DNA of 64,000 nt from Salvelinus alpinus (lineage: Eukaryota; Chordata; Actinopteri; Salmoniformes; Salmonidae), in contig NC_092093.1 in the NCBI RefSeq assembly GCF_045679555.1, forward strand, positions 63,060,890 to 63,124,889. Direction: 5' to 3'. How positions within the stretch are numbered: the first letter of the stretch is position 1; each line of letters begins with the position of its first letter. Under the pieces are notes generated by a model. The model saw nothing but the letters and a program-made list of their open reading frames with translations. It did not search any database and was not told the DNA's origin. Both the position numbers and the translations under genes were made by a program. Positions 14,024 through 26,200 of the stretch are shown piece by piece.

Positions 14024-14420
14024 TGTAACGCACTTCTATGAGTAGTGGGTGCGGAGTCAGGCGCAGGGAACAGAGGGTAAAGGACAATTGTTTTTTATTC
14101 CGGCGCAGGAAAACGGTCACGCCAAAACACCAGCCGCATAACAAAGACCGGCCCAAAAACAGGACCCAACCAATCCGGAGAAAAACAAGAAAATCGCACA
14201 ACCACAAACACGAACAGAGGAAATAAGCCCGCACAAAAGCCAGCAGGCATCACCGGCTTAAATAGCCCAACTAAAACCTAAACAAGAAACAGGTGTAACC
14301 AATAAGACAAAACCAACAGAAAAGGGAGAAGGGATCGGTGGCAGCTAGTAGGCCGGTGACGACGACCGCCGAGCGCCGCCCGAACAGGAAGAGGAGCCAC
14401 CTTCGGTGGGAGTTGTGACA
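14024..14420 (-). mobile_element. Solo LTR inserted in the LINE endonuclease
   Basis: On the minus strand it starts TGTCACAACTCCCACCGAAG and ends GTGCGTTACA, 397 bp. Removing it rejoins the LINE between SESWIRE and the following endonuclease residues. The first ~100 bases resemble the LTRs at 7489 and 60679 (for example GGCGGCGCTCGGCGGTCG and TACTAGC). I see no clean 5-bp duplication; the flanks share only GG. Confidence 0.82.
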
Positions 14421-15455
14421 GGCCACCAAAAATCCTGAAATTTCCATCCCTAACTATAACATTTTCCGGCAAGATAGAACTGCCAAAGTGGGCGGAGTTG
14501 CAATCTACTGCAGAGTTCTGTCATACTATCCAGGTCTGTGCCAAAACAATTCAAGCTTCTACTTTTAAAAATCCACCTTTCCAGAAACAAGTCTCTCACT
14601 GTTGCCACTTGTTATAGACCCCCCTCGGCCCTCAGTTGTGCCCTGGACACCATATGTGAATTGATCGCCCCCCATCTATCTTCAGAGTTCGTTCTGTTAG
14701 GTGACCTAAACTGGGACATGCTTTAACATCCCGGCCGTCCTACAATCTAAGCTAGATACCCTCAATCTCACACAAATCATCAAGGAACCTACCAGGTACA
14801 ACCCTAAATCCGTAACCACCCTCTTAGATATCATCCTGACCAACCTGGCCTCTAAATACACCTCTGCTGTCTTCAACCAGGAACTCAGCGATCACTGCCT
14901 CATTGCCTGCGTGTGCACTGGGTCCGCGGTCAAACGACCACCTCTCATCACTGTCAAACGCTCCCTAAAACACTTCAGCGAGCAGGCCTTTCTAATCGAC
15001 ATGGTATCCTGAAAGGATATTGACATCATCCCATCAGTAGAGGATGCTGGATGCTCTTCAAAAGTGCTTTCCTCTCCATCTTAAATAAGTATGCCCCATT
15101 CAATTTTTTTTAAACTAAGAACAGATATAGCCCTTGGTTCACCCCAGACTTGACTGCCCTTGACCAGCACAAAAACATCCTGTGGCGTTCTGCAATAGCA
15201 TTGAATAGCCCCTGCGATATGCAACTTTTCAGGGAAGTCAAGAACCAATATACCACGTCAATTACGAAAGCTAAGGCTAGCTTTTTCAAACAAAAATGTC
15301 CTTCCTGTCGCACTAATTCCACAAAGTTTTGGGACACTGTAAAGTCCATGGAGAATAAGAGCACCTCCTCCCAGCTGCCCACTGCACTGAGGATAGGAAA
15401 CACTGTCACCACCAATAAATCTACGATAATCGATCAATTCAATAAGCACGGCTTA

Positions 15456-16441
15456 TTAGAAAACAACATGGCTATACAGTATATAGGGAGTATAAAATAA
15501 CATGGTTACATATAGGGATTAGAAAATAACATGGCTATACAGTATATAAAGAAGTAGAACATAACATGGCTATGTAGTATATAGGGAGTAGAAAATAACA
15601 TTGCAATATAGTATATAGGGGGTATAAAATTACATGGCTATATATATGGAGTCGAAAATAGCATGGTTATACAATATACAGGGAGAATTAATTAACATGG
15701 TTATACAGTATGACGGGAGTAGAAAAAAACATGGCTATATAGTATATAGAGGAGTAGAAAAAAACATGGCTATATACAGGAAGAAGAAAATAACATGGCT
15801 ATATTGTATATAAGGAGTATAAAATAACATGGCTATATATAGGAAGAAGAAAATAACATGGCTATATTGTATATAAGGAGTATAAAATAACATGGCTATA
15901 TATAGATAGTTGAAAATAACATGGCTATATAGTATACAGGGTGTAGAAAATAACATGGGTATAAAGTGTATAGGGAGTAGAAAATAACATGGCTATACAG
16001 TGTATAGGGAGTAGACAATAACATGGCTATACAGTGTATAGGGAGTAGACAATAACATGGCTATACAGTGTATAGGGAGTAGACAATAACATGGCTATAC
16101 AGTGTATAGGGAGTATAAAATAACATGGCTATACAGTGTATAGGGAGTAGAAAATAACATGGGTACACAGTGTATAGGGAGTAGACAATAACATGGCTAT
16201 ACAGTGTATAGGGAGTATAAAATAACATGGCTATACAGTGTATAGGGAGTAGAAAATAACATGGGTACACAGTGTATAGGGAGTAGAAATAACATGGCTA
16301 TACAGTGTATAGGGAGTAGAAAATAACATGGCTATACAGTGTATAGGGAGTAGAAAATAACATGGCTATACAGTGTATAGGGAGTAGAAAATAACATGGG
16401 TATACAGTGTATAGGGAGTAGAAACTAACATGGGTATACAC
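15456..16441. repeat. 34-bp minisatellite, right block (about 29 units)
   Basis: The period is 34 bp (for example 16021 to 16055) with core ACATGGCTATACAGTGTATA. The left part is degenerate, with variable spacing and TATATAGG forms; units from about 15955 on are far more homogeneous, suggesting later expansion. Minus-strand frames here are shadows. Confidence 0.95.
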
Positions 16442-17019
16442 ACAGTGCATTTTGAAAGTATTCAGACCACTTTACTTTTTCCACATTTTGTTATGTTACA
16501 GACTTATTCTAAAATTGATGAAATTGTAATTTTTTTCACTAATCAATCTACACAAAATACCCCATAAAGACAAAGCAAAAAAAAAAATTACATGTTTTTT
16601 GTGTGCAAATGTATTAAAAGTGATTACAGCCTTGAGTCTTCTTGGGTATAACGCTACACGCATGTATTTGGGGAGGTTCTCCCATTCTTCTCTGCAGATC
16701 CTCTCAAGCTCTGTCAGGTTGGATGGGGAGGGTCGCTGCACAGCTATTTTCAGAACTCTCCAGAGATTCTTGATCTGGTTCAAGTCTAGGCTCTGGCTGG
16801 GCCACTCAAAGACATTCAGAGACTTGTCCAGAAGCCACTCCTGCATTGTTTTGGCTGTAACTCTTAGGGTCGTTGTCCTGTTGGGAGGTGAACCTTCGGC
16901 CCAGTCTGAGGTCCTGAGCGCTCTGGAGAATGTTTTCATCAAGGATCTCAAGGTACTTTATTCCATTTATCCTACCTTCGATCAATGTTTTTCAGCGGCA
17001 GGGACTGGGAGACTAGTCA
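16442..17019 (-). pseudogene. Tc1-like transposase, C-terminal fragment with TIR
   Basis: A terminal inverted repeat end (CAGTGCATTTTGAAAGTATT) begins at about 16446. The minus-strand frame to 16951 reads MQEWLLDKSLNVFEW, WPSQSLDLNQIKNLW and ELERICREEWENLPKYM: the end of a DD34E transposase. The catalytic Glu of the usual NPIE box is replaced (NQIK). The same family is on the plus strand at 42220-43566. The N-terminal half is missing and the broken end carries a 34-bp inversion (16986-17019). Confidence 0.85.
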
Positions 17020-17138
17020 GTCATACTACTGAGGTGACGTCGTCGTCGATGCACTTATAAATGAAGCCTGTGACTGATGTGGTAAACTTCTCAATACCAT
17101 CGGATGAATCCCAGAACATATTCCAGTCTGGGCTATTG
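17020..17138. repeat. Unclassified interspersed repeat, left part
   Basis: This sequence (TGAGGTGACGTCGTCGATGC to ATTCCAGTCTGGGCTATTGA) leads directly into the minisatellite, and its continuation resumes at 17793. I recall such sequence as dispersed in salmonid genomes but cannot name the family. Confidence 0.4.
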
Positions 17139-17792
17139 AAACAGTCCTGTACCTTCATCGGACCACTCCCCTATTGAAAACAGTACTGTACCTTCATCGG
17201 ACCACTCCCCTATTGAAAACAGTCCTGTACCTTCATCTGAGCACTCCCCTATTGAAAACAGTACTGTACCTTCATCGGACCACTCCCCTATTGAAAACAG
17301 TCCTGTACCTTCACCTGACCACTCCCCTATTGAAAACAGTCCTGTACCTTCATCGGACCACTCCCCTATTGAAAACAGTCCTGTACCTTCATCTGACCAC
17401 TCCCCTATTGAAAACAGTCCTGTACCTTCATCGGACCACTCCCCTATTGAAAACAGTCCTGTACCTTCATCGGACCACTCCCCTATTGAAAACAGTACTG
17501 TACCTTCATCGGACCACTCCCCTATTGAAAACAGTACTGTACCTTCATCGGACCACTCCCCTATTGAACAGTCCTGTACCTTCATCGGACCACTCCCCTA
17601 TTGAACAGTCCTGTACCTTCATCGGACCACTCCCCTATTGAACAGTCCTGTACCTTCATCGGACCACTCCCCTATTGAACAGTCCTGTACCTTCATCGGA
17701 CCACTCCCCTATTGAACAGTCCTGTACCTTCATCGGACCACTCCCCTATTGAACAGTCCTGTACCTTCATCGGACCACTCCCCTATTGAACG
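17139..17792. repeat. Minisatellite with 39-bp units turning into 37-bp units
   Basis: Units read CCTGTACCTTCATCGGACCA followed by CTCCCCTATTGAAAACAGT (39 bp) up to about 17555, then CTCCCCTATTGAACAGT (37 bp) to the end. The 37-bp type is near invariant. The 150-155-aa frames on both strands are artefacts of the first, in-frame (39-bp) part. Confidence 0.96.
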
Positions 17793-18694
17793 CGTCACCT
17801 TAGCATCTGCTTCATCGGACCACTATCTACTTGTAAGCAGGAATCAGGAGGATAGAGTTATGGTCAGATTTGCCAAATGGAGGACGAGGGAGAGCTAAGT
17901 ATGCATCTCTGTGTGTGGTGTAAAGGTGATCTAGAGGTGTTCCCCCTCTAGTTGCACAGGTGACATGCTGGCAGAAATGAGGTAAAATGGATTGCTGTTT
18001 TCCTTCATTAAAATCACCGCCACTAGGAGCAGTGCCTCTTGGTGAGCATTTTGTTTTGGGCTTATTGCCCTATATAGCTAGTTGGGTGTGGTCTTAGTGC
18101 CATATCTAGATTAGATATAGATCCTGTAACCAGGTGAGAGCGCTCTCCAGCTATCAGTGATGATTGATCCAATAATCTTCCAAGTGCCTCTGCCATTGCC
18201 CTGACGTGGAAGTACATGAGAACTGACCAATATAGTGGCCTGGTCTGTATTGGGTTGTGATATGAAGTTAAGGCCTCTGCTAACCTTGGTGCACAGCAGT
18301 CATTTTGTGCCCAGAACAGCTCATACCCTTATTGAGTGTCACTTTGGTTGCATGTCACAGATCTGGTGGCGGTGGCGACTGGCGAGCCAAGCTGCAGGTC
18401 TCTTTTGGACACATTTAGTCTAACTGCTCTGAGGCGTGTAGGGATCCAGATCTTTAGGGTTTTATTGTGACCAGTATTAGAAATTCTGTTTTCACAAATC
18501 AAAAATGTAGGATACAGTTCATAGCCACCTGAATATCTTCCATTACATTGTGTCCCTCAGTTTAAGACTTGGAATGATGGGTCTTCACTTCGATGTTGCC
18601 ATGGTGTTACAGACAAAGACAGTGTGTGACTGGCCGCATGCTTGCTCTACACAAGGATCTCTGGCACGCCTCTCAGTGTGTGATGATGAATATT
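17793..18694. repeat. Unclassified interspersed repeat, right part, then unique DNA
   Basis: The right flank contains CTTCATCGGACCACTATC, the same core as the minisatellite unit, so the tandem array probably arose by expansion within this element. Recognisable element sequence continues to about 18470 (for example GTAAGCAGGAATCAGGAGGA). No coding region was supported. Confidence 0.4.
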
Positions 18695-18704
18695 CACACA
18701 CACA

Positions 18705-18774
<70 letters not shown>
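18695..18774. repeat. (CA)n(CACG)n(CA)n microsatellite
   Basis: Short CA, then about eight CACG/GCAC units, then a CA tract of about 40 bp. A looser CA/CG-rich patch follows at 19018-19087. Confidence 0.95.
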
Positions 18775-18778
<4 letters not shown>

Positions 18779-19784
18779 CAGTCCTCACACCCATAAACAC
18801 TCAGAGCATCTTCCCCTGTGTTGGTGGTTGAATATTCAGACCCAGGCGTGTGAGACAGGGGGAATAAGGTTGTGTTTATTAGCTGCTCCTTGGTGTGTTC
18901 TAAATTGCCTTGTTTGCTCGGCACAAGCACACAAACAGATGCTGTCTCCTCTGCTATGGGTAATTCACTCTGTCTCTGGGTAACTACTGGAGGACCTCCC
19001 ATGCCACACACACTCATGTCACATCTCTCACACACATGCACGCATGCTTGCACACACTCACGCACTCACACACGCAGGCACACACACTGAAGCGCCACAT
19101 ATAGTAAACCTCAGCTCTTTGCCTCATCAGAGACACAATTTCACTCCTATTAAGAAAATCTGCATTTAGGTGGGCAGCATTGCTATCAGTCGAAATTAAT
19201 CTGCTTTGACTGAATCCTAATGTGACCACAGTCATCCAGTAATTCTTGTCTGGATAGCTCCTCAGCACCAGCCTGAACCTTTTCACCCCCATACTCTCAC
19301 CTCCTCTCCCCCATCTCCGCTCCCCAGACAGGAGTTGTTTTCAGTGGGTGAACCCCATCACATGGGCTGGTTATGGTGGGTGAGGGCAGGCATGTCATTT
19401 AGCGCTCCATCAGTGAACCGCCGCTTCTCCTGCCTGCATTACTGTGATTAACATCCGCACAGCAGACCACTGTCACAAACAGACACACTACTCTGTGATT
19501 GTCATCTGAGATAGGGTCTGCGATCTAGAGGGCCAACAGTAGAGGGCCAATGAGAAATTGTTGTGGTACAGTGCTTGTCCCTGTTTGTCTTTTTGTTCTG
19601 TCTCTTTTCTTACTTCCTCTCCAACAAAGGCAATTTGACTGTGTGATTATAGTAACGAAGCCAGTCCAGTAGAATATGTAGAGCCCTACTGTTCGTCACA
19701 TTAACTCACAGCCAGAGGCTCGAGGAGGGCTGACCACAGCCTCTCCTCCTCAACCAGACAGAGAGGATCCGCAGTCCACAGACA
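18775..19784. other. Unique non-coding DNA
   Basis: No transposon or exon was recognised. About 19100-19260 contains evenly complex AT-rich sequence with GAAATTAATCTG and CCAGTAATTC motifs and could be regulatory, but nothing beyond composition supports this. Confidence 0.35.
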
Positions 19785-21352
19785 CACTGTTACTGCTACT
19801 GCTGCTGCTACTGTTAAACTGCTACTTCTAGTGTTACTGCTACTGCTACTGTTACACTGTTACTGCTAGTGTTACACTGCTACTGCTAGTGTTGCTGCTG
19901 CTGCTACTGTTACACTACTACTGCTACTGTTACACTGTTACTGCTACTGTTACACTACTACTGCTACTGTTACACTACTACTGCTACTGTTACACTACTA
20001 CTGCTACTGTTACACTACTACTGCTACTGTTACACTACTACTGCTACTGTTACACTACTACTGCTACTGTTACACTGTTACTGCTACTGTTACACTACTA
20101 CTGCTACTGTTACACTACTACTGCTACTGTTACACTACTACTGCTACTGTTACACTACTACTGCTACTGTTACACTACTACTGCTACTGTTACACTGTTA
20201 CTGCTAGTGTTACACTACTACTGCTAGTGTTACACTACTACTGCTAGTGTTACTGCTATTGCTGCTGTTACACTGCTACTGCTACACTACTACTGCTACT
20301 GTTACTGCTATTGCTGCTGTTACATTGCTACTGTTACACTACTACTGCTTGTGTTACTGCTATTGCTGCTGTTACACTGCTACTGTTTCACTACTACTGC
20401 TAGTGTTACTGCTTTTGCTGCTGTTACACTGCTACTGTTTCACTACTACTGCTAGTGTTACTGCTATTGCTACTGTTACAATGTTACTGCTATTGCTACT
20501 GCTTCGGCTGTTGTTAATGTTGCCCTGCTACTCTTACTGCTACTGTTACACTTTTACTGTTACACTGTTACTGCTAGTGTTCCTGCTCGTGCTACTGCTA
20601 CTGTTACTGCTACTGCTACAGTTACTGTTACTGCTAATTCCACTGTTATACTGTGACTGCTCTTCTACTGTTACACTGTTAATGCTACTGCTACTGTTAC
20701 TGCTACTGCTACACTGTTACTCCAGCTGCTGCTGGTATTGCTACTGGAACAATCACAGTTATTATGTTACTGCTATGGCTATTTCTAATGTTGATGATAC
20801 TGTTACTTTTAGTGTTACTGCTTCTGTTACACTGTTACTGCTAATGTTACTTTTATTCTGTTACAGCTACGGCTGCTGTTACTGCTACAGTTACTGTTAT
20901 TCTACCACTGTTACTATTACTGCTGCTGTTACTGTTCCTGCTACTACTACTGCTACTGCTAATGCCAATGTTGATGTTACTGCTGATGTTACTGCTACTA
21001 CTATTGTTACAGTTACTGATACTGCTACAGTTATCATTACTGTTATTGTTATTCTATTACTGTTACTGCTACTGTAAATATATTACTGTTACTGTTACTA
21101 TATTACTGTTACTTTTACTGTTACTGTTACTGCTACTGTTAGTGTTACTGTTATTATATTACTGTTATCAATTCTGTTACTGTTATTATATTACTGTTAC
21201 TGCTACTGTTATTATATTACTGTTACTGCTACTGTTATTATATTATTGTTACTGTTACTGCTACTGTTATTATATTACTGTTACTGCTACTGTTACGGCT
21301 ACTGTCACTGCTACTGTTATTATATTACTGTTAGTGTTGTTATATTACTGTT
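19785..21352. repeat. TACTGY-based satellite, left block
   Basis: It begins with TACTGC/TACTGT hexamers. At 19913-20230 a regular 24-bp unit (TGTTACACTACTACTGCTAC) dominates; from about 20240 it becomes irregular (GCTATTGCTGCTG, GCTAGTGTTAC) and from 21050 it takes the TTATTATATTACTG form seen right of the LINE. The tyrosine/leucine/cysteine frames are artefacts. Confidence 0.95.
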
Positions 21353-23284
21353 ATAATTTTTTTATTTTTTTATTTAACTTTTATTTAACCAGGTAAGCTA
21401 GTTGAGAACAATTTCTCATTTACAACTGCGACCTGGCCAAGATAAAGCAAAGCAGTGCGACAGAAACAACAACACAGAGTTACACATGGAATGAACAAGC
21501 GTATACAGTCAATAACACAATAGAAAAAAGAAAGTCTATATACAGTGTGTGCAAATGGCGTGAGGAGGTAAGGCAATAAATAGGCCATAGTAGCGAAGTA
21601 TTTACAATTTAGCAGATTAACACTGGAGTGATAAATGAGATGATGATGTGCAAGTAGGGATACTGGAGTGCAAAAGATCAGAAAAGTAAATACAAACAAT
21701 ATGGGGATGAGGTAGGTAGATTGGATGGGCTATTTACAGATGGGCTATGTAAAGCTGCAGCGATCGGTTAGCTGCTCAGATAGTTGATGTTTAAAGTTAG
21801 TGAGGGAAATATAAGTCTCCAGCTTCAGCAATTTTTGCAATTCGTTCCAGTCATTGGCAGCAGAGAACTGGAAGGAAAGGCGGCCAAAGGAGGTGTTGGC
21901 TTTGGGGATGACCAGTGAGATATACCTGCTGGAGCGCGTGCTACGGGTGGGTGTTGTTATCATGACCAGTGAGCTGAGATAAGGCGGAGCTTTACCTAGC
22001 ATAGACTTATAGATGACCTGGAGCCAGTGGGACTGGCGACGAATATGTAGCGAGGGCCAGCCGACAAGAGCATACAGGTCGTAGTGGTGGGTGGTATAAG
22101 GGGCTTTGGTAACAAAACGGATGGCACTGTGATAGACTATTTTGCTATTTTGTAGATGACATCGCCAAAGTCGAGGATCGGTAGGATTGTAAGTTTTACT
22201 AGGGTAAGTTTGGCGGCGTGAGTGAAGGAGGCTTTGTTGCGAAATAGAAAGCCGATTCTAGATTTGATTTTGGATTGGAGATGTTTAATATGAGTATTTG
22301 TAGTTGTCCATATATTCTAGGTCAGAACCGTCAGGGTAATGATGCTAGTTGGGCAGGTGGGTGCGGGCAGCGAATGGTAGAACAGCATGCATTTGGTTTT
22401 ACTAGCGTTTAAGAGCAGTTGGAGGCCACGGAAGGAGTCTTGTATGGCATTGAAGCTCGTTTGGAGGTTAGATAACACAGTGTCCAAAGAAGGGCCAGAT
22501 GTATACAGAATGGTGTCGTCTGCGTAGAGGTGGATCAGGGAATCACCCGCAGCAAGAGCGACATCATTGATATATACAGAGAAAAGAGTCGGCCCTAGAA
22601 TTGAACACTGTGGCACCCCCATAGAGATTGCCAGAGGTCCGGACAACAGGCCCTCTGATTTGACACACTGAACTCTGTATGCGAAGTAGTTGGTGAACCA
22701 GGCGAGGCAGTCATTTGAGAAACCGAGGATATTGAGTCTGCCGATAAGAATGCGGTGATTGACAGAGTCGAAAGCCTTGGCCAGGTTGATGAAGACGGCT
22801 ACACAATACTGTCTTTTATCGATGGCGGTTATGATATCGTTTTAGTACCTTGAGCATGGCTGAGGTGCACCCGTGACTAGCTCGGAAACCGGATTGCACA
22901 GCGGAGAAGGTAAGGTGGGATTCGAAATGGACAATGATCTGTTTATTAACTTGGCTTTCGAAGACTTTAGAGAGGCAGGGCAGGATGGATATAGGTCTAT
23001 AACAGTTTGGGTCTAGAGTGTCACCCCCTTTGAAGAGGGGGATGACCGCGGCAGCTTTCCAATCTTTAGGGATCTCGGATGATACGAAAGAGAGGTTGAA
23101 CAGACTGGTAATAGGGGTTGCAACAATGACAGCGGATAGTTTTAGAAATAGAAGGTCCAGATTGCCTAGCCCAGCTGATTTGTACGGGTCCAGGTTTTGC
23201 AGCTCTTTCAAAACATCTGCAATCTGGATTTGGGTGAAGGAGAAGCTGGGGAGGCTCGGGCAAGTAGCTGTGTGGAGGGGGGGG
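21353..23284 (-). pseudogene. 5'-truncated LINE, reverse transcriptase half
   Basis: Read on the minus strand from 23284: DPYKSAGLGNLDLLFLKLSA, IPKDWKAAAVIPLFKGGD and CYRPISILPCLSKVFE at 23211-22816 (RT fingers), a broken stretch, then ISMGVPQCSILGPTLFSVYI and YADDTILYTS at 22646-22317 (catalytic box intact), a further broken stretch, and a C-terminal domain at 22002-21745 (SRYISLVIPK, FQFSAANDWNELQ). The 3' UTR ends in an A-rich AATAAAAAAA at about 21353. Stops and frame changes at about 22815, 22647 and 22316 kill it. It sits inside the TACTGY satellite, which continues on both sides. Confidence 0.9.
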
Positions 23285-26200
23285 AGCTGTTATTATATTA
23301 TATTATTATATTACTGTTGCTGTTACTGCTCAACTCATTATGCTGCTGCTACTGCTGATGCTACTGCTACTGCTAATATTACTGTTACTGCTACTGCTAC
23401 TGTTACTTTACAGCTGCTGTTACTGTTGCTGCTGTTATTATATTACTGCTACTGTTATTATATTACTGCTACTGTTATTATATTACTGCTACTGTTATAA
23501 TATTACTGTTAGTGTTACTGCTACTGTTATTATATTACTGCTACTGTTATTATATTACTGTTAGTGTTACTGCTACTGTTATTATATTACTGCTACTGTC
23601 ACTGCTACTGTTATTATATTACTGTTACTGCTACTGTTATTATATTACTGTTAGTGTTACTGCTACTGTTATTATATTACTGCTACTGTCACTGCTACTG
23701 TTATTATATTACTGTTACTGCTACTGTTATTATATTACTGTTACTGCTACTGTTATTATATTACTGTTACTGCTACTGTTATTATGTTAATGTTACTGTT
23801 ACTGCTACTGTTATTATATTACTGTTACTGTTACTGCTACTGTTATTATATTAATGTTACTGCTACTGTTATTATATTACTGTTACTGCTACTGTTATTA
23901 TATTACTGTTACTGTTACTGCTACTGTTATTATTTTACTGTTACTGCTACTGCTACTGTTATTATATTACTGTTACTGTTACTGTTATTATATTACTGTT
24001 AATGTTATTATATTACTGTTACTGTTACTGCTACTGTTATTATATTACTGTTACTGTTACTGTTATTATATTACTGTTAATGTTATTATATTACTGTTAC
24101 TGCTACTGTTATTATATTACTGTTACTGCTACTGTTATTATATTACTGTTACTGTTACTGCTACTGTTATTATATTACTGTTACTGTTACTGCTACTGTT
24201 ATTATATTACTTTTACTGTTACTGTTATTATATTACTGTTAATGTTATTATATTACTGTTACTGTTACTGCTACTGTTATTATATTACTGTTACTGTTAC
24301 TGTTATTATATTACTGTTACTGTTATTATATTACTGTTACTGTTACTTCTACTGTTATTATATTATTGTTACTGTTACTGTTATTATATTACTGTTAGTG
24401 TTACTGTTATTATATTACTGTTACTGTTACTGTTACTGTTAATGTTATTATATTACTGTTACTGTTACTTCTACTGTTATTATATTATTGTTACTGTTAC
24501 TGCTACTGTTATTATATTACTGTTACTGTTTCTGTTATTATATTACTGTTAGTGCTACTGTTATTATATTACTGTTACTGTTACTGTTATTATATTACTG
24601 TTACTGCTACTGTTATTATATTACTGTTACTGTTACTGTTAGTGTTACTGTTATTATATTACTGTTACTGTTACTGCTACTGTTATTATATTACTGTTAC
24701 TGTTTCTGTTATTATATTACTGTTACTGTTTCTGTTATTATATTACTGTTACTGCTACTGTTATTATATTACTGTTACTTCTACTGTTATTATATTACTG
24801 TTACTGCTACTGTTATTATATTACTGTTACTGTTACTGCTACTGTTATTATATTACTGGTACTGCTACTGTTATTATATTACTGTTACTTCTACTGTTAT
24901 TATATTACTGTTACTGCTACTGTTATTATATTACTGTTACTTCTACTGATACTGTTACCATTACTGTTATAATTATCTGTTACTTTAACTGTTACTGCTA
25001 CTGTTATGTTATTACTGTTACTGTCACTGCTACTGCTACTGTTACTATTATTATATTACTGTTATTTTTACTGTTATTATATTACTGTTCCTGTTACTGT
25101 TATTATATTACTGTTACTGTTTCTGTTATTATATTACTGTTAGTGCTACTGTTATTATATTACTGTTACTGCTACTGTTATTATATTACTGTTACTGTTA
25201 CTGTTATTATATTACTGTTAGTGCTACTGTTATTATATTACTGTTACTGCTACTGTTATTATATTACTGTTACTGTTACTGCTACTGTTATTATATTACT
25301 GTTACTGCTACTGTTATTATATTACTGCTACTGTTATTATATTACTGTTACTGCTACTGTTATTATATTACTGTTACTGCTACTGTTATTATATTACTGT
25401 TACTGCTACTGTTATTATGCTACTGTTACTGCTACTGTTATTATATTACTGTTACTGCTACTGCTACTGTTATTATATTACTGTTACTGCTACTGCTACT
25501 GTTATTATATTACTGTTACTGCTACTGTTATTATATTACTGTTACTGCTACTGTTATTATATTACTGTTACTGTTACTGCTACTGTTATTATATTACTGT
25601 TACTGCTACTGCTACTGTTATTATATTACTGTTAATGCTACTGTTATTATATTACTGTTACTGCTACTGTTATTATATTACTGTTACTGCTACTGTTATT
25701 ATATTACTGTTACTGTTACTGCTACTGTTATTATATTACTGTTACTGTTACTGCTACTGTTATTATATTACTGTTACTGTTACTGCTACTGTTATTATAT
25801 TACTGTTACTGCTACTGTTATTATGTTACTGTTACTGCTACTGTTATTATATTACTGTTACTGTTACTGCTACTGTTATTATATTACTGTTACTGTTACT
25901 GCTACTGTTATTATATTACTGTTACTGTTTCTGTTATTATATTACTGTTACTGTTTCTGTTATTATATTACTGTTACTGCTACTGTTATTATATTACTGT
26001 TACTTCTACTGTTATTATATTACTGTTACTGCTACTGTTATTATATTACTGTTACTGTTACTGCTACTGTTATTATATTACTGGTACTGCTACTGTTATT
26101 ATATTACTGTTACTTCTACTGTTATTATATTACTGTTACTGCTACTGTTATTATATTACTGTTACTTCTACTGATACTGTTACCATTACTGTTATAATTA

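Larger units (their letters stand above)
13619..15455 (+). pseudogene. LINE 5' half: 2A-like motif and AP endonuclease
   Basis: The first open stretch (about 13640-14028) contains the 2A-like peptide GDVEVNPGP, then the start of an apurinic endonuclease domain (FMHVNIRRL, DVLAVSESWI). After a solo LTR insertion the domain resumes at 14421 (IPNYNIFRQDR, GGVAIYC), continues with CYRPPS and GDLNWDM near 14610-14725, a frame change, and SDHCLIACV near 14888-14915, which holds the catalytic Asp-His pair. The linker to the reverse transcriptase follows (FFKQKCPSCRTNSTKFWDTV) and ends at about 15450, before the RT. Stops, frameshifts and the LTR make it non-functional. The frame at 13675 starts on TTG, so no true start codon is visible. 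The RT half of what seems the same family lies at 21353-23284. Confidence 0.85.

Noticed and set aside
13686..14234. 182-aa minus-strand frame
   Set aside because: It crosses the boundary between a solo LTR and a plus-strand LINE; it is antisense to the LINE coding sequence and has no domain.
17133..17641. 150- and 155-aa repeat-protein frames on both strands
   Set aside because: Shadows of the 39-bp minisatellite; they end where the unit changes to 37 bp.
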